In this document: piece after piece, positions 16,625 through 25,292 of the stretch
Numbering within the stretch: the stretch's first letter is position 1
Layout of the letters: each line of letters begins with the position of its first letter
Assembly: GCF_031454185.1 (NCBI RefSeq)
Contig: NZ_JAVDQI010000001.1
Coordinates: 496,001 to 560,000, forward strand
Direction: 5' to 3'
DNA length: 64,000 nt
Source: Methanococcoides alaskense
GTDB lineage: Archaea; Halobacteriota; Methanosarcinia; Methanosarcinales; Methanosarcinaceae
Position numbers and translations under genes: made by a program
Notes under the pieces: model-generated
Databases searched by the model: none
Seen by the model: only the letters and a program-made list of their open reading frames with translations
Told to the model about the DNA's origin: nothing

Positions 16625-18229
16625 ATGAAGGATCAAGTTACCGCATCCCGTATGAGGAAAAGCCTTGACAGGGACTATGATGTCGGGGTGTTCAATCCGG
16701 GCAGACCTGTAATGAGCGTTCGGCTGCCCCTTACAGATCTGTCTCAGATAAGTGGGACTGATACCGAGGCTGTTCACGAAAAGCTCATATCGGGAACATG
16801 GTCGATAAAGCCGGAAGATGTGAAAGAGATATTCATTATCGCTGATAACGACCATGTGATAGTTGATCCGAAGGACTTTTTCGATTCTTTTAAGAAAGAG
16901 CCAGAGATAGAAACGGTCTTTGAGGAAGAACAGGAATTATCCAGGAATGATGACCATGCTATCATGAGGATAACAGTTCCTGAAGAAGTGGTCGAGGAAG
17001 AAAACAAAGAGACCGTTGACAAGGTAATTGATGAGCCAGAAGTTCATCTTGTCCCGAGGGAATATGAACCGACCATCGAAACGGGTCCAAAACAGATAAA
17101 GAAAGAGAGTCCCGTACTCATCAAGAAAGCCAGGCAGACCGTGGTAACGGATATATCCAGAGCAAAGGAAGAGGCCCCAGAGATTTCAGAGGAAAAGAAT
17201 ACTTCGGAATTACTGGAAGCAGAAGTAACGGAACCAGAAGAGGAAGTAGATAATGATCCTGTGATCGAAGAGCTGGTCCCTATTTCAGAGACCGGAAAGG
17301 ATACTGCTGAAGAGATAGCAGTACCAAAGTCAAAAGCAAAGCCTGAAAGAGATGATCCTCTCGAAGATGAGAAAGCAGTGAGCAAGATACTTACGGATTT
17401 TGCGAAGAACAAACAGAAGAAGAAAGTAGTTTCCGGAAGACTGAAATCAGGCAGACGAGCAGAGGTTCTCACCAAGGGTAAGAGAGGGCGTTATGTCAGG
17501 TATAAGATGCCTGGAGATAAGGTAACGGATATCGCCATTGCGCCTACTGTGCGTGCAGCGGCACATCACGCCAAGGACGGAAAGATAAGCATTAAAAAGA
17601 GCGATATCAGGGAAAAGATAAGGCGACGAAGGATATCCACTCTAATAAATATCGTTTTTGATACTTCTGATTCCATGGATGAAAAAGAGAAGATCAAGAT
17701 CACGACAGATGTTGTTCTCGCACTCCTCAAAGATGCGTATCAGAGAAGAGACAGGGTATCTCTTGTTACATATAGCGGAAGGTCGGCAGAACTCGTGCTA
17801 CCGTTCACTTCGTCCGTGGAGTCTGCAAAGAGATATCTGGAAAAGGTGCCTTTCGGAGGGACCACACCGATGGCCTCCGGCATACTCGCAGGGGTCCAGA
17901 CAATCCTTCAGGAATTGAAGCGTGAACCTTCAGCTGTCCCTATCATGATACTTGTGACAGATGGTACTGCCAATGTCCCATTGCATCGGGGCGGGAGCAT
18001 AGAAAGGGAACTGCTACAGGTATGCAAGGGTGTTAGTGATTACAGGATAAACATGCTTGTTGTTGATATCAGCAGGAATGGAAGTGACCTTGCGGAAAAG
18101 CTGGCAGATGTTGCCTGCGGCAAATATTACCATCCAGTACTTTTAAGTAAAGAAACACTTTATTCTGCTATAAAAGGAGAGCGTGACGACCTGACAGATA
18201 TTGCATCTTCTGCCTCTAATCTTCGATGA
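16625..18229 (+). CDS. Magnesium-chelatase ChlD-like protein with VWA domain
   Basis: 534 residues. N-terminal about 90 residues are unclassified; residues about 90-270 are a highly acidic, low-complexity linker rich in Glu, typical of ChlD. A basic segment follows (KGKRGRYVRYKMPGDK) and then a VWA domain with MIDAS motif DTSDSM, Thr in GGTTPMASG and DGTANVP. It lacks the AAA+ half present in many ChlD proteins. VWA would dock onto the ChlI ring through Mg-dependent contacts. Cotranscribed with the ChlI-like gene. Confidence 0.85.
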   Translation: MKDQVTASRMRKSLDRDYDVGVFNPGRPVMSVRLPLTDLSQISGTDTEAVHEKLISGTWSIKPEDVKEIFIIADNDHVIVDPKDFFDSFKKEPEIETVFEEEQELSRNDDHAIMRITVPEEVVEEENKETVDKVIDEPEVHLVPREYEPTIETGPKQIKKESPVLIKKARQTVVTDISRAKEEAPEISEEKNTSELLEAEVTEPEEEVDNDPVIEELVPISETGKDTAEEIAVPKSKAKPERDDPLEDEKAVSKILTDFAKNKQKKKVVSGRLKSGRRAEVLTKGKRGRYVRYKMPGDKVTDIAIAPTVRAAAHHAKDGKISIKKSDIREKIRRRRISTLINIVFDTSDSMDEKEKIKITTDVVLALLKDAYQRRDRVSLVTYSGRSAELVLPFTSSVESAKRYLEKVPFGGTTPMASGILAGVQTILQELKREPSAVPIMILVTDGTANVPLHRGGSIERELLQVCKGVSDYRINMLVVDISRNGSDLAEKLADVACGKYYHPVLLSKETLYSAIKGERDDLTDIASSASNLR

Positions 18230-18293
18230 GGCGGGGTCGTTACCCCCGGGACTGCGAACGCGGTCATTTTTTAAACATAAAAGGCAGGATAAC

Positions 18294-18866
18294 ATGTTAG
18301 AAGTTCTTCAGGAATCACTCCGTAAGGCACCCATTGTGATAAGAGGCGAATATCCGTATTTCATACACCCGATCTCAGATGGAGTCCCATCCCTTGAGCC
18401 GGAGCTGCTGGATGAGATCGCAGACCATATGATAGATATTGCGGGAACGGATTACGACAGGATAGTATCCATTGAAGCAATGGGAATTCCACTGGCAACG
18501 GCACTTTCAATGAAGACAGGAAAGCCCATGTCCATTGTCAGGAAGAGGCAATACGGACTTAAGGGCGAGGTAGTCCTTTCACAGAGCACAGGTTATTCAA
18601 AAGGCGAGCTTTACATCAACGGAGTGAGCAAGGGCGAGACTGTCCTTGTTGTGGACGATGTTATCAGTACCGGCGGCACATTGAAAGCCCTTCTTCCGGC
18701 ACTTGAGAACATGGGGGCGAATATATGTAATGTCATCGTGGTCATCAGCAGAGGCGATGGTGCTGCAAAGATGAGCGATATGGGCTATAATGTCAATACC
18801 CTTGTGAAGATAGATGTCGATATGAACGGGGTCTCTATTCTGGAGGTGGCCGGTGAGCAGCAGTGA
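18294..18866 (+). CDS. hpt: Hypoxanthine/guanine phosphoribosyltransferase, archaeal type
   Basis: 190 residues from ATG 18294. PRPP-binding motif VLVVDDVISTGGT is complete; GIPLATALSMKTGKP and the N-terminal segment PYFIHPISDGVPS are typical of archaeal Hpt. It salvages purine bases with PRPP to make IMP or GMP. Its 3' end overlaps the dph2 start by 14 bases, linking it to the following operon. Confidence 0.9.
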   Translation: MLEVLQESLRKAPIVIRGEYPYFIHPISDGVPSLEPELLDEIADHMIDIAGTDYDRIVSIEAMGIPLATALSMKTGKPMSIVRKRQYGLKGEVVLSQSTGYSKGELYINGVSKGETVLVVDDVISTGGTLKALLPALENMGANICNVIVVISRGDGAAKMSDMGYNVNTLVKIDVDMNGVSILEVAGEQQ

Positions 18867-19848
18867 GCCTTTCGATTTTCAGATAGACCATATAATTGAG
18901 ATAATAAGGAAAGTGCAACCTGAGATCATCGGGCTGCAATTTCCAGAAGGGTTCAAGAGGCGAGGTCCTGCTATTGCTTCAGAGATCAGTGAAGCCACAG
19001 GTGTGGAGATCATCATTTCTGCAAATCCCTGTTATGGTGCTTGTGACCTCGATATACCCATTCTCGAAAATGTTGACCTCCTTTTCCATTTCGGGCATGC
19101 TCAACTTGATGATAACAGGTATAGCGACAAGGTCATTTTTATAGAGACACGCTCCGATGCGGACGTCAAGGATGTTGTCCTCAAGGGTTTAGAGGAACTC
19201 CAGGGGAAGAAAGTGGGACTTCTGACCACTGTACAGCATGTCCATAAGTTGCCGGAGGTTCGGGAGATCCTTGAGGCCAACGGCAAGGTCGTAGCCATAG
19301 GAAGAGGCGACAGTAAGATTGCATACGCCGGACAGGTGCTGGGATGCAACTTTTCGGTTGCAGACGACCTGGACTGTGAGGAGTTCCTGTATATTGGCAG
19401 TGGAGGGTTCCATCCGCTTGGGGTTTCGCTTGCTACCGGAAAGAGGGTCCTTATTGCAGACCCCTTCTCAAAGGATGTGAGGGAGGTAGACCCGTCCCTT
19501 ATCATGCGTCAGCGTAGTGCGGCAATTGCGAAGTCACTGGATGCTGAGTCTTTCGGGATCATTGTTTCCAGTAAACCAGGGCAATACAGAATGGAACTTG
19601 CCAGGGAACTTAAAAAGCTTGCCGAGGAGAAGGGCAAGACCGCTTATATATTGATACTCGACCTCATCACCCCTGACCAGATGCTGCAGTTCAAAGTGGA
19701 TGCTTTTGTGAGCACTGCATGTCCGCGGCTTGCTGTGGATGAGGTGGGAAGGTTCTCCGCACCCATGCTCACCCCACAGGAATTTGAGATAGTTCTCGGA
19801 AAACGTGAGTGGGAAGACATGGTCTTTGATGAGATAAGGGGAGACTGA
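18853..19848 (+). CDS. dph2: Diphthamide biosynthesis enzyme Dph2
   Basis: 331 residues from GTG. The three cluster-binding cysteines of this non-classical radical SAM family are visible in NPCYGACD, VLGCNFS and STACPRLAVDE. The enzyme cleaves SAM to transfer a 3-amino-3-carboxypropyl group to a histidine of elongation factor 2, the first step of diphthamide. Overlaps hpt; five bases before the next gene. Confidence 0.95.
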   Translation: MSSSEPFDFQIDHIIEIIRKVQPEIIGLQFPEGFKRRGPAIASEISEATGVEIIISANPCYGACDLDIPILENVDLLFHFGHAQLDDNRYSDKVIFIETRSDADVKDVVLKGLEELQGKKVGLLTTVQHVHKLPEVREILEANGKVVAIGRGDSKIAYAGQVLGCNFSVADDLDCEEFLYIGSGGFHPLGVSLATGKRVLIADPFSKDVREVDPSLIMRQRSAAIAKSLDAESFGIIVSSKPGQYRMELARELKKLAEEKGKTAYILILDLITPDQMLQFKVDAFVSTACPRLAVDEVGRFSAPMLTPQEFEIVLGKREWEDMVFDEIRGD

Positions 19849-19853
19849 GGATC

Positions 19854-20465
19854 ATGAAGCAACGCAAGCTCGAGATCCTCCTTGAAAAGGTAAGGGGGTT
19901 CGAGAAGCCTAATATAACCCTGGAACAGTACCCCACCCCGGCTTTGCTTGCGGCGGAGATGCTTCATTTTGCGTTAATGAAGGGAGATCTTGAGGGTACG
20001 GTCTATGATCTGGGATGCGGCACAGGAATGCTTGCCATCGGTGCAGCCGTCCTTGGTGCTGAGAGGGTCGTGGGATTCGATTCAGACCCGGGAGCACTGG
20101 AGATCGCCCGGGAGAATGCTGAGATGATCGGTGTAGATGTGGAATTCGAGTGCATGGATATCAGACAGGTCAGAGGACATGCAGATACTGTGGTCATGAA
20201 TCCGCCTTTTGGTGCACAGGTAAAGGGAAGTGACAGGCCTTTCCTCAAAACCGCATTGCGAGTGGCGGATGTGACGTATTCCATACACAATAGTGGAAGT
20301 CTGGCGTTCGTGAAAAAGTTCATTCAACCTGCGGTCATCACGGAATGGTACAATACTGGATTTCCGATAAAACGAACATTTAAATTCCATAAAAAAGATG
20401 TAGAAAGAATTGAGGTTGAAATTTACAGGATTATTACAGATAATTGCCAGACCGAACAAAAGTAA
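19854..20465 (+). CDS. METTL5-like SAM-dependent methyltransferase
   Basis: 203 residues. SAM motif I is DLGCGTGMLAIGA; the catalytic NPPFG motif of amino-methylating N6-adenine enzymes is present (MNPPFGAQ). The N-terminal LEQYPTPALLAAEML is characteristic of the METTL5 family, which methylates an adenine in small-subunit rRNA in eukaryotes. Starts after GAGGATC, five bases after dph2. Neighbours (dph2, csl4) fit a translation/RNA role. Confidence 0.88.
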   Translation: MKQRKLEILLEKVRGFEKPNITLEQYPTPALLAAEMLHFALMKGDLEGTVYDLGCGTGMLAIGAAVLGAERVVGFDSDPGALEIARENAEMIGVDVEFECMDIRQVRGHADTVVMNPPFGAQVKGSDRPFLKTALRVADVTYSIHNSGSLAFVKKFIQPAVITEWYNTGFPIKRTFKFHKKDVERIEVEIYRIITDNCQTEQK

Positions 20466-20538
20466 TTGCTGGCGTATTTAAATTATATGAGGGATTCCTA
20501 TTAGAATAAGAAACCGCAAGAAAACGACCAGAAGGAAT

Positions 20539-21252
20539 ATGAAGTCCTTGGGTGAGAAGCCAGAGGTCGAAGAGGAAGTATTAGATACTGCCAGTAAAAA
20601 GGTAAAAGTGGCAGAAAATAAAGTAGAGAAGAGGAAAACCGAGACCCCTAAGACTAATACGGAAGATGATCACGTGGAAGAGGAACAACATGGAGAGAAG
20701 GTCCTGGTAATGCCTGGTGACATTATCGGCACTACCGAGGAATTTGAAGCAGGGGATAACACTTACATTGTCAGAGGTGACATTCTTTCACTTGCCGCCG
20801 GCTTCGTAATGGTGAACAAGAAGAGCAGGACGATATCTGTAAAACCGACCACAAGCATGCCACCAACTATCAAGAAGGGTGATATACTGATAGGAACGGT
20901 CGTCAATGTGCGTGATTCCATGGCACTTGTGCAGATAGAGGGAATCAAGGGTGTCGTTGACCGTCAGTTCATCAAACCCGGAATTGCTGCCATTCATGTG
21001 TCCAATGTGAAGGAATCATACGTTAAGGAAATGTCAAAGGAGTTCGCCGTAGCTGATGTTGTTAAGGCGAAGGTCATCAACCTCGAGAATATGAGGATGA
21101 CCACTTCCGGAGACGAACTTGGTGTGATGGTCGCAACATGTGCCAATTGTGGAAGTACGTTGAGGAAAGAGGATCAGATATTGAAGTGTCCTGAATGCGG
21201 ACGTGCAGAGTCACGTAAGATATCCTCCGATTACGGCACCGGTATTATTTAA
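20539..21252 (+). CDS. csl4: Exosome cap protein Csl4 with charged N-terminal extension
   Basis: 237 residues. The usual archaeal Csl4 would begin at MPGDIIGTTEEF (residue 58); here it is preceded by about 57 charged residues, with a good AGAAGGA ribosome site before the upstream ATG at 20539. The S1 domain covers about 125-190 and the C-terminus has a zinc ribbon (CANCGSTLRK, CPECGR). Csl4 caps the RNA-degrading exosome and recruits substrates. The extension may add a binding surface; start choice is moderately certain. Confidence 0.9.
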   Translation: MKSLGEKPEVEEEVLDTASKKVKVAENKVEKRKTETPKTNTEDDHVEEEQHGEKVLVMPGDIIGTTEEFEAGDNTYIVRGDILSLAAGFVMVNKKSRTISVKPTTSMPPTIKKGDILIGTVVNVRDSMALVQIEGIKGVVDRQFIKPGIAAIHVSNVKESYVKEMSKEFAVADVVKAKVINLENMRMTTSGDELGVMVATCANCGSTLRKEDQILKCPECGRAESRKISSDYGTGII

Positions 21253-21276
21253 GTTCAACAACAAGGAGATTAAAAT

Positions 21277-21552
21277 ATGGAACTTAAGATTTTAGAAAAA
21301 TCTGATGATGAGATGAAAATGGAGATAGCTGGAGAGAGCCATACGCTCTTGAACATGCTCAAGATCATCCTTATTGAAGATGAACGCGTCCATACCGCGT
21401 CATATGATATGAAACACATCAATGTCAGTGAGCCTGTTCTTTTCATTAAGACAGAGAATGCTGATCCCATAGATGTTGTCAAGGATGCTGTGGCTAAATT
21501 GATCACAGATTGTGAAGAGTTCACTACAGTCTTCACTAAAGCTGTGGAATAA
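21277..21552 (+). CDS. rpoL: DNA-directed RNA polymerase subunit L
   Basis: 91 residues, typical size. The sequence GESHTLLNMLKIILIEDERV is the conserved dimerisation helix of the Rpb11/RpoL family, which pairs with RpoD in polymerase assembly. Preceded by AAGGAGAT. 24 bases after csl4, a common archaeal arrangement. Confidence 0.96.
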   Translation: MELKILEKSDDEMKMEIAGESHTLLNMLKIILIEDERVHTASYDMKHINVSEPVLFIKTENADPIDVVKDAVAKLITDCEEFTTVFTKAVE

Positions 21553-21629
21553 TATTTCCACACTTTTTTACTATTTTGACCCATTAGTTGCCACTCTGGA
21601 AAGAGAAGTGACCAAACAGAAGTGAGTAT

Positions 21630-22793
21630 ATGACACTTGATGATGCTGCATTGAAGAATTTCGGATTCATTGAACGCCCTACTAAGAATATGATCAATAT
21701 CGATCCCCTGCAGACCGGAGGAATACTGACAGAGGATGCCAGACGTGCTCTGGTGGAGTGGGGAGACGGATATTCCATCTGTGATAACTGCGGAGGCGTT
21801 CTGGACCTCATCAAAAAACCCCCTGTGCAGGAATTCATCCACGATGCCCTCCCGGAGTTCCTGGGAGTGGACCATGCGAGGGTAACCCACGGTGCGCGTG
21901 AATCGAAGTTCGCTGTGATGCATGCCATTGCCCAGGAAGGCGATACTGTCATCCTTGACGGCCTTGCCCATTATTCTTCTGTTGTGGCAGCTCAACGCGC
22001 ACGCCTGGAGGTCAGAAAGGTCCCGCATTCGGAGCGCCCGGACTATTTTATAGACCCTGAGGGGTACGGCACCGCCATCGAGGAGACCATCAGCGAGACC
22101 GGAAAAGCTCCTGCTCTTGCACTGCTGACCTACCCTGACGGTAATTACGGCAATCTTGCCGATGCCAAGAAGATAGCCTCCGTTTGCCATGAGTACGATG
22201 TCCCTCTGCTCCTGAACTGTGCGTATTCCGTTGGCAGGATGCCAGTGAATGCAAAGGAGCTGGGCGTGGATTTCATTGCCGGAAGCGGTCACAAGTCCAT
22301 GGCGAGCTGCGGACCCATAGGTGTGCTTGGCGTGAATGACGATAATGGCGACTATTCCGACATCATATTCCGAAAGTCCCCGACCAACAAGAACAAGGAA
22401 ATAGAGCTTCTGGGCTGTACTGCCCGCAGTGGGACCCTGATGACCATGATAGCCTCGTTCCCTGAGGTCGTGAAACGCACCCGGAACTGGGACAATGAAG
22501 TGGCCGATGCGCGATGGTTCTCCGAAAAGCTGGAAGCCCTGGGACTCATACAGTTGGGACAAAAGCCCCACAACCACGACCTGATGTTCTTCGAAGCCCC
22601 CAACCTCTACGAGATCTCCACAAGGGTCAAGAAGGGAAGGTACTTCCTCTACAAAGAACTCAAGAGCCGAAACATACACGGTATCAAAGCTGGCCTTACC
22701 AAGTTCTTCAAACTCAGCACCTTCGAAGTCGGCAGAGAGAACCTCTCCTACATAGTAGATTCCTTCGACGAGATCATTAAGAAGTACGAGTGA
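21630..22793 (+). CDS. pscS: O-phosphoseryl-tRNA:Cys-tRNA synthase (SepCysS)
   Basis: 387 residues, PLP-dependent. Opens with ERPTKNMINIDPLQTGGIL, a family hallmark; the PLP lysine is in AGSGHKSMAS, and the N-terminal cysteines occur in YSICDNCGG. It converts phosphoseryl-tRNA(Cys) made by SepRS into Cys-tRNA, the methanogen route to cysteine. This supports the methanogen assignment. A clear terminator follows. Confidence 0.95.
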   Translation: MTLDDAALKNFGFIERPTKNMINIDPLQTGGILTEDARRALVEWGDGYSICDNCGGVLDLIKKPPVQEFIHDALPEFLGVDHARVTHGARESKFAVMHAIAQEGDTVILDGLAHYSSVVAAQRARLEVRKVPHSERPDYFIDPEGYGTAIEETISETGKAPALALLTYPDGNYGNLADAKKIASVCHEYDVPLLLNCAYSVGRMPVNAKELGVDFIAGSGHKSMASCGPIGVLGVNDDNGDYSDIIFRKSPTNKNKEIELLGCTARSGTLMTMIASFPEVVKRTRNWDNEVADARWFSEKLEALGLIQLGQKPHNHDLMFFEAPNLYEISTRVKKGRYFLYKELKSRNIHGIKAGLTKFFKLSTFEVGRENLSYIVDSFDEIIKKYE

Positions 22794-22815
22794 GGTTAGC
22801 CTCACTTTTTTTTCT
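22790..22815 (+). terminator. Intrinsic-type terminator after SepCysS
   Basis: GTGAGG-TTAG-CCTCAC (22790-22805) forms a perfect stem overlapping the stop codon, followed by a run of T. Confidence 0.8.
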
Positions 22816-22915
22816 TTTTTTTATCTATCCCAAAAGTGCCAACGCTGTTCAAATCGCCCACAGAAGACCAAAACAGCTATAATATAAAACGGCTAAAAGG
22901 ACATAGAGAAGTTGT

Positions 22916-22986
22916 GCGACTGTGGTTTAGTGGTATGACCTGAGCTTCCCAAGCTTAGAACCCGGGTTCGAATCCCGGCAGCCGCA
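22916..22986 (+). tRNA. tRNA-Gly (anticodon CCC) with one acceptor mismatch
   Basis: Anticodon stem TGAGC/GCTTA with loop TTCCCAA gives CCC. T-arm CCGGG-TTCGAAT-CCCGG is perfect. The acceptor GCGACTG pairs with CAGCCGC except at position 4:69, which is A opposite C. The 3' CCA is not encoded. The mismatch could be tolerated, edited, or a sign of decay. Confidence 0.88.
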
Positions 22987-23060
22987 TCGTCTTCGTATAG
23001 TGATTTTAGTCGTTTTTCTAGTGAAGCTACTCTTTTTTCCAGATTATTTTTACCCTTAGG

Positions 23061-23171
23061 TTGTACAACTACGAAGCAACAAAGCTTGCATTAAAGCGTG
23101 CTGTCGAAGGAACACCTACCGTAGATGAAGCCCTTGCAAAGAAGGACTGTGCAGAACACCCATTCGCTTAA
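23061..23171 (+). pseudogene. C-terminal remnant of an unidentified gene
   Basis: The frame reads YNYEATKLALKRAVEGTPT and then VDEALAKKDCAEHPFA before TAA, a protein-like, gap-free C-terminus with normal codon use. There is no start codon with a ribosome site, and the tRNA-Gly lies just upstream. A strong terminator hairpin follows 9 bases after the stop, as for a real gene end. The parent family was not recognised. Probably the 3' end left after deletion or integration next to the tRNA. Confidence 0.55.
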
Positions 23172-23180
23172 ATGAATACT

Positions 23181-23217
23181 TCCTGCGAGTGATCGCAGGA
23201 TATCCTTACTTTTATTT
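23181..23217 (+). terminator. Terminator hairpin after the gene remnant
   Basis: TCCTGCGA (23181-23188), loop GTGA, TCGCAGGA (23193-23200): a perfect 8-bp stem followed by a T-rich stretch. Confidence 0.75.
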
Positions 23218-23371
23218 TAAAAAATATTGCATTTAAAGGAAAACTCTTCTGGCGGCCTGATACGCTGATCCGCAGCTTTTAATGTTTTCATTATATTGGT
23301 GGAAAAAGAATTCAACATCCCACCAGCACACCTCAGATAATTTTATACACCCAGAGGTTCTATCTTTTAAT

Positions 23372-23956
23372 ATGCCATATCCAGTTGCGCATGTTATGTT
23401 CTTCGTTCTCTGCATCTGTGCAATAGCAGTCTATACGATCCTGGTAGCACTCCTTCGCAGAGATATTTCATCCAAAAATATCATTCAGATCCTGTTGCTA
23501 CTGCTTGTAGGAGGATTTTTTGCAGAGTTCCCGGACATCCCGGCTGTTTATAATATCCTTGTAAATGGTACCATGGAACACTCCCAGATTGGACCGATAC
23601 CAACGCATTCGCTGTTATTCAGTTCTTCTGCGATCCTATTTGGAACATTTATTGGATATATGATATATCGGGAATTTGGCAAGGCTGTATATGTGGGTCT
23701 TTTTGCCATGTCTGCATCCCTTGCACATCTATTGCTGGATGATCTTTCCAGAGGCGCCATATATTATTTATATCCAATATCCAGCAGAGCGTTCAGTGTA
23801 TCCTCTTATATGGATGTAGGAATTGCAAGGGTTAATTTCATTCGTTATCTAATGGCATCATATGTATTGGTCTTCTTTCTCTTTGTTGTGATCATGATGG
23901 CGTTGTTTGCATTGGATCACCTTGGTTTTGAGTTCAGATATAGGCCAGAAAAGTAA
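23372..23956 (+). CDS. DUF457/YdjM-like membrane metal-dependent hydrolase
   Basis: 194 residues from ATG 23372 (MPYPVAHVMFF), the usual start of this family. An upstream ATG at 23282 in the same frame would add 30 atypical polar residues. Five or six membrane helices; the conserved polar positions are PTHSLLF and AHLLLDDL, proposed to hold a metal. Substrate unknown. Stands alone. Confidence 0.75.
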   Translation: MPYPVAHVMFFVLCICAIAVYTILVALLRRDISSKNIIQILLLLLVGGFFAEFPDIPAVYNILVNGTMEHSQIGPIPTHSLLFSSSAILFGTFIGYMIYREFGKAVYVGLFAMSASLAHLLLDDLSRGAIYYLYPISSRAFSVSSYMDVGIARVNFIRYLMASYVLVFFLFVVIMMALFALDHLGFEFRYRPEK

Positions 23957-24227
23957 TCTCATCGTATTTTCAAAATATATTATTCTAACTGTATAATACA
24001 AAGAAAAATATGGCAACGGTATTTTGTGACTTTTCTGCACACCTTTTAAAAAAAAAAAGTTCCGTAGGATTTGGGATATGATCCGCAAGCGAATGTCTGG
24101 CTATAAAGGACATAAGCTTGTCAGGGCTATGCCAGAACTAGCAACAACCTAATATTACTTATAGTAATTAATTGACGATATCGTTATATATTATTACGAA
24201 TGACTTGTGATTATAGGTGATAATACA

Positions 24228-24407
24228 ATGAGTCGCGTACTTGGTCTAAATGTCCCTTCATTTACGGTTGGCGCAAGATGGTTTGCAGACAGGATCTTTA
24301 ATGCTCTTTTTGTTAGTGGTGAACATTCCATGTCCATAGGTCTCTACAGTTGCCCGGGCGGTTCCTGCACATCTTCAGTTGCAGATAACATAGTTGATGG
24401 AAATTAA
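24228..24407 (+). CDS. Small 59-residue protein, candidate precursor or secreted peptide
   Basis: ATG 24228 is preceded by AGGTGAT at six bases, a near-perfect archaeal ribosome site. The product begins MSRVLGLNVPSFTVGARWF and ends in a Gly/Ser/Cys-rich tail, GLYSCPGGSCTSSVADNIV plus DGN. A CxxxxC pair in a short peptide with a leader-like amphipathic N-terminus resembles modified-peptide precursors, but no maturase is adjacent; a methyltransferase lies 160 bases downstream. No family was recognised. Expression is likely given the ribosome site. Confidence 0.55.
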   Translation: MSRVLGLNVPSFTVGARWFADRIFNALFVSGEHSMSIGLYSCPGGSCTSSVADNIVDGN

Positions 24408-24417
24408 GGGATGACTA

Positions 24418-24460
24418 CCCTCAATAAATACGAGGGGATATAGGCAACTCTTATTTTTTG
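24418..24460 (+). terminator. Weak hairpin and T-run after the 59-residue gene
   Basis: CCCTC (24418-24422) and GAGGG (24432-24436) can pair; a T-rich run (TTATTTTTT) follows at about 24451-24459. Stem is short, so only moderate support. Confidence 0.35.
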
Positions 24461-24567
24461 TATGCTGGTTTTCCGCCTTATTTTAGAGTTTTGACTATAA
24501 GCTAAAAAGGAGCAATAAATAATATCGCATATGATTTATAACAGGAATAAAGAAAAGAGGGCACTTC

Positions 24568-25248
24568 ATGACCAATACCACACAATTCACACCGGAACAC
24601 TATGAGAAGAACATACACCGGACAATACCCCATTATTCCAGTTTCCAAAAGGAGATCATCGACCTCATCAGAACAACAAAACCTGATTGTGAGGCCTGGC
24701 TTGACACCGGGTGTGGAACAGGGTCATTAATTGAGCTCGCAAATGAGACATTTCAGGACTGTAACTTTTACCTGAACGACCCTTCCGAAGAAATGCTGTC
24801 ATATGCAAGGACCAGACTTGGAAAACATGAGGCTGAAAGGTTCAAATTCACAAATTATACCACCGCAGACCTGCCCTTATACGAAGTAACAAAATGCGAT
24901 GTTGTTACAGCGATACAATCCCATCACTACCTGAACAGAGAAGAAAGGGCAAACACCACAGCGAAATGTTACGAAATGCTGAAAAGTGGCGGCATTTTCA
25001 TAGCATTTGAGAATACCGCACCTGCAACGGAAAGAGGGATAGAGATCGTCCTGGACAGATTGAGAAGGTTCCAGCTTGAATGTGGAAAGGAAAGTGTTGC
25101 TGTGGAAGAGAACCTGAAAAGATACAACACCGTTTATTTTCCTATAACGATTGCCGAACATATTGAAATGCTAAAAGAGACCGGATTCACCACATGCGAA
25201 CTTTTCTGGACATCATACATGCAGGCAGGATTCTATGCCATCAAATGA
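24568..25248 (+). CDS. Class I SAM-dependent methyltransferase
   Basis: 226 residues. Motif I is WLDTGCGTGSLIELA, motif II-like FYLNDPSEEMLSYAR, and CDVVTAIQSHHYLNREER follows as the motif IV strand. Small-molecule type (COG2226/methyltransf_25 group). Substrate unknown. Not in an obvious operon; the next gene is convergent. Confidence 0.82.
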   Translation: MTNTTQFTPEHYEKNIHRTIPHYSSFQKEIIDLIRTTKPDCEAWLDTGCGTGSLIELANETFQDCNFYLNDPSEEMLSYARTRLGKHEAERFKFTNYTTADLPLYEVTKCDVVTAIQSHHYLNREERANTTAKCYEMLKSGGIFIAFENTAPATERGIEIVLDRLRRFQLECGKESVAVEENLKRYNTVYFPITIAEHIEMLKETGFTTCELFWTSYMQAGFYAIK

Positions 25249-25292
25249 AAGAGCGTAATATATCGAATATATCCCACACTCACAGACATTGC

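Noticed and set aside
21270..22805. 511-codon open frame on the minus strand
   Set aside because: It lies opposite rpoL's end and the whole SepCysS gene, whose sequence is clearly functional. Its translation has no recognisable domain and arises from codon bias of the real gene.
24077..24152. 24-codon frame in the gap before the 59-residue gene
   Set aside because: No ribosome site and no similarity; probably chance.
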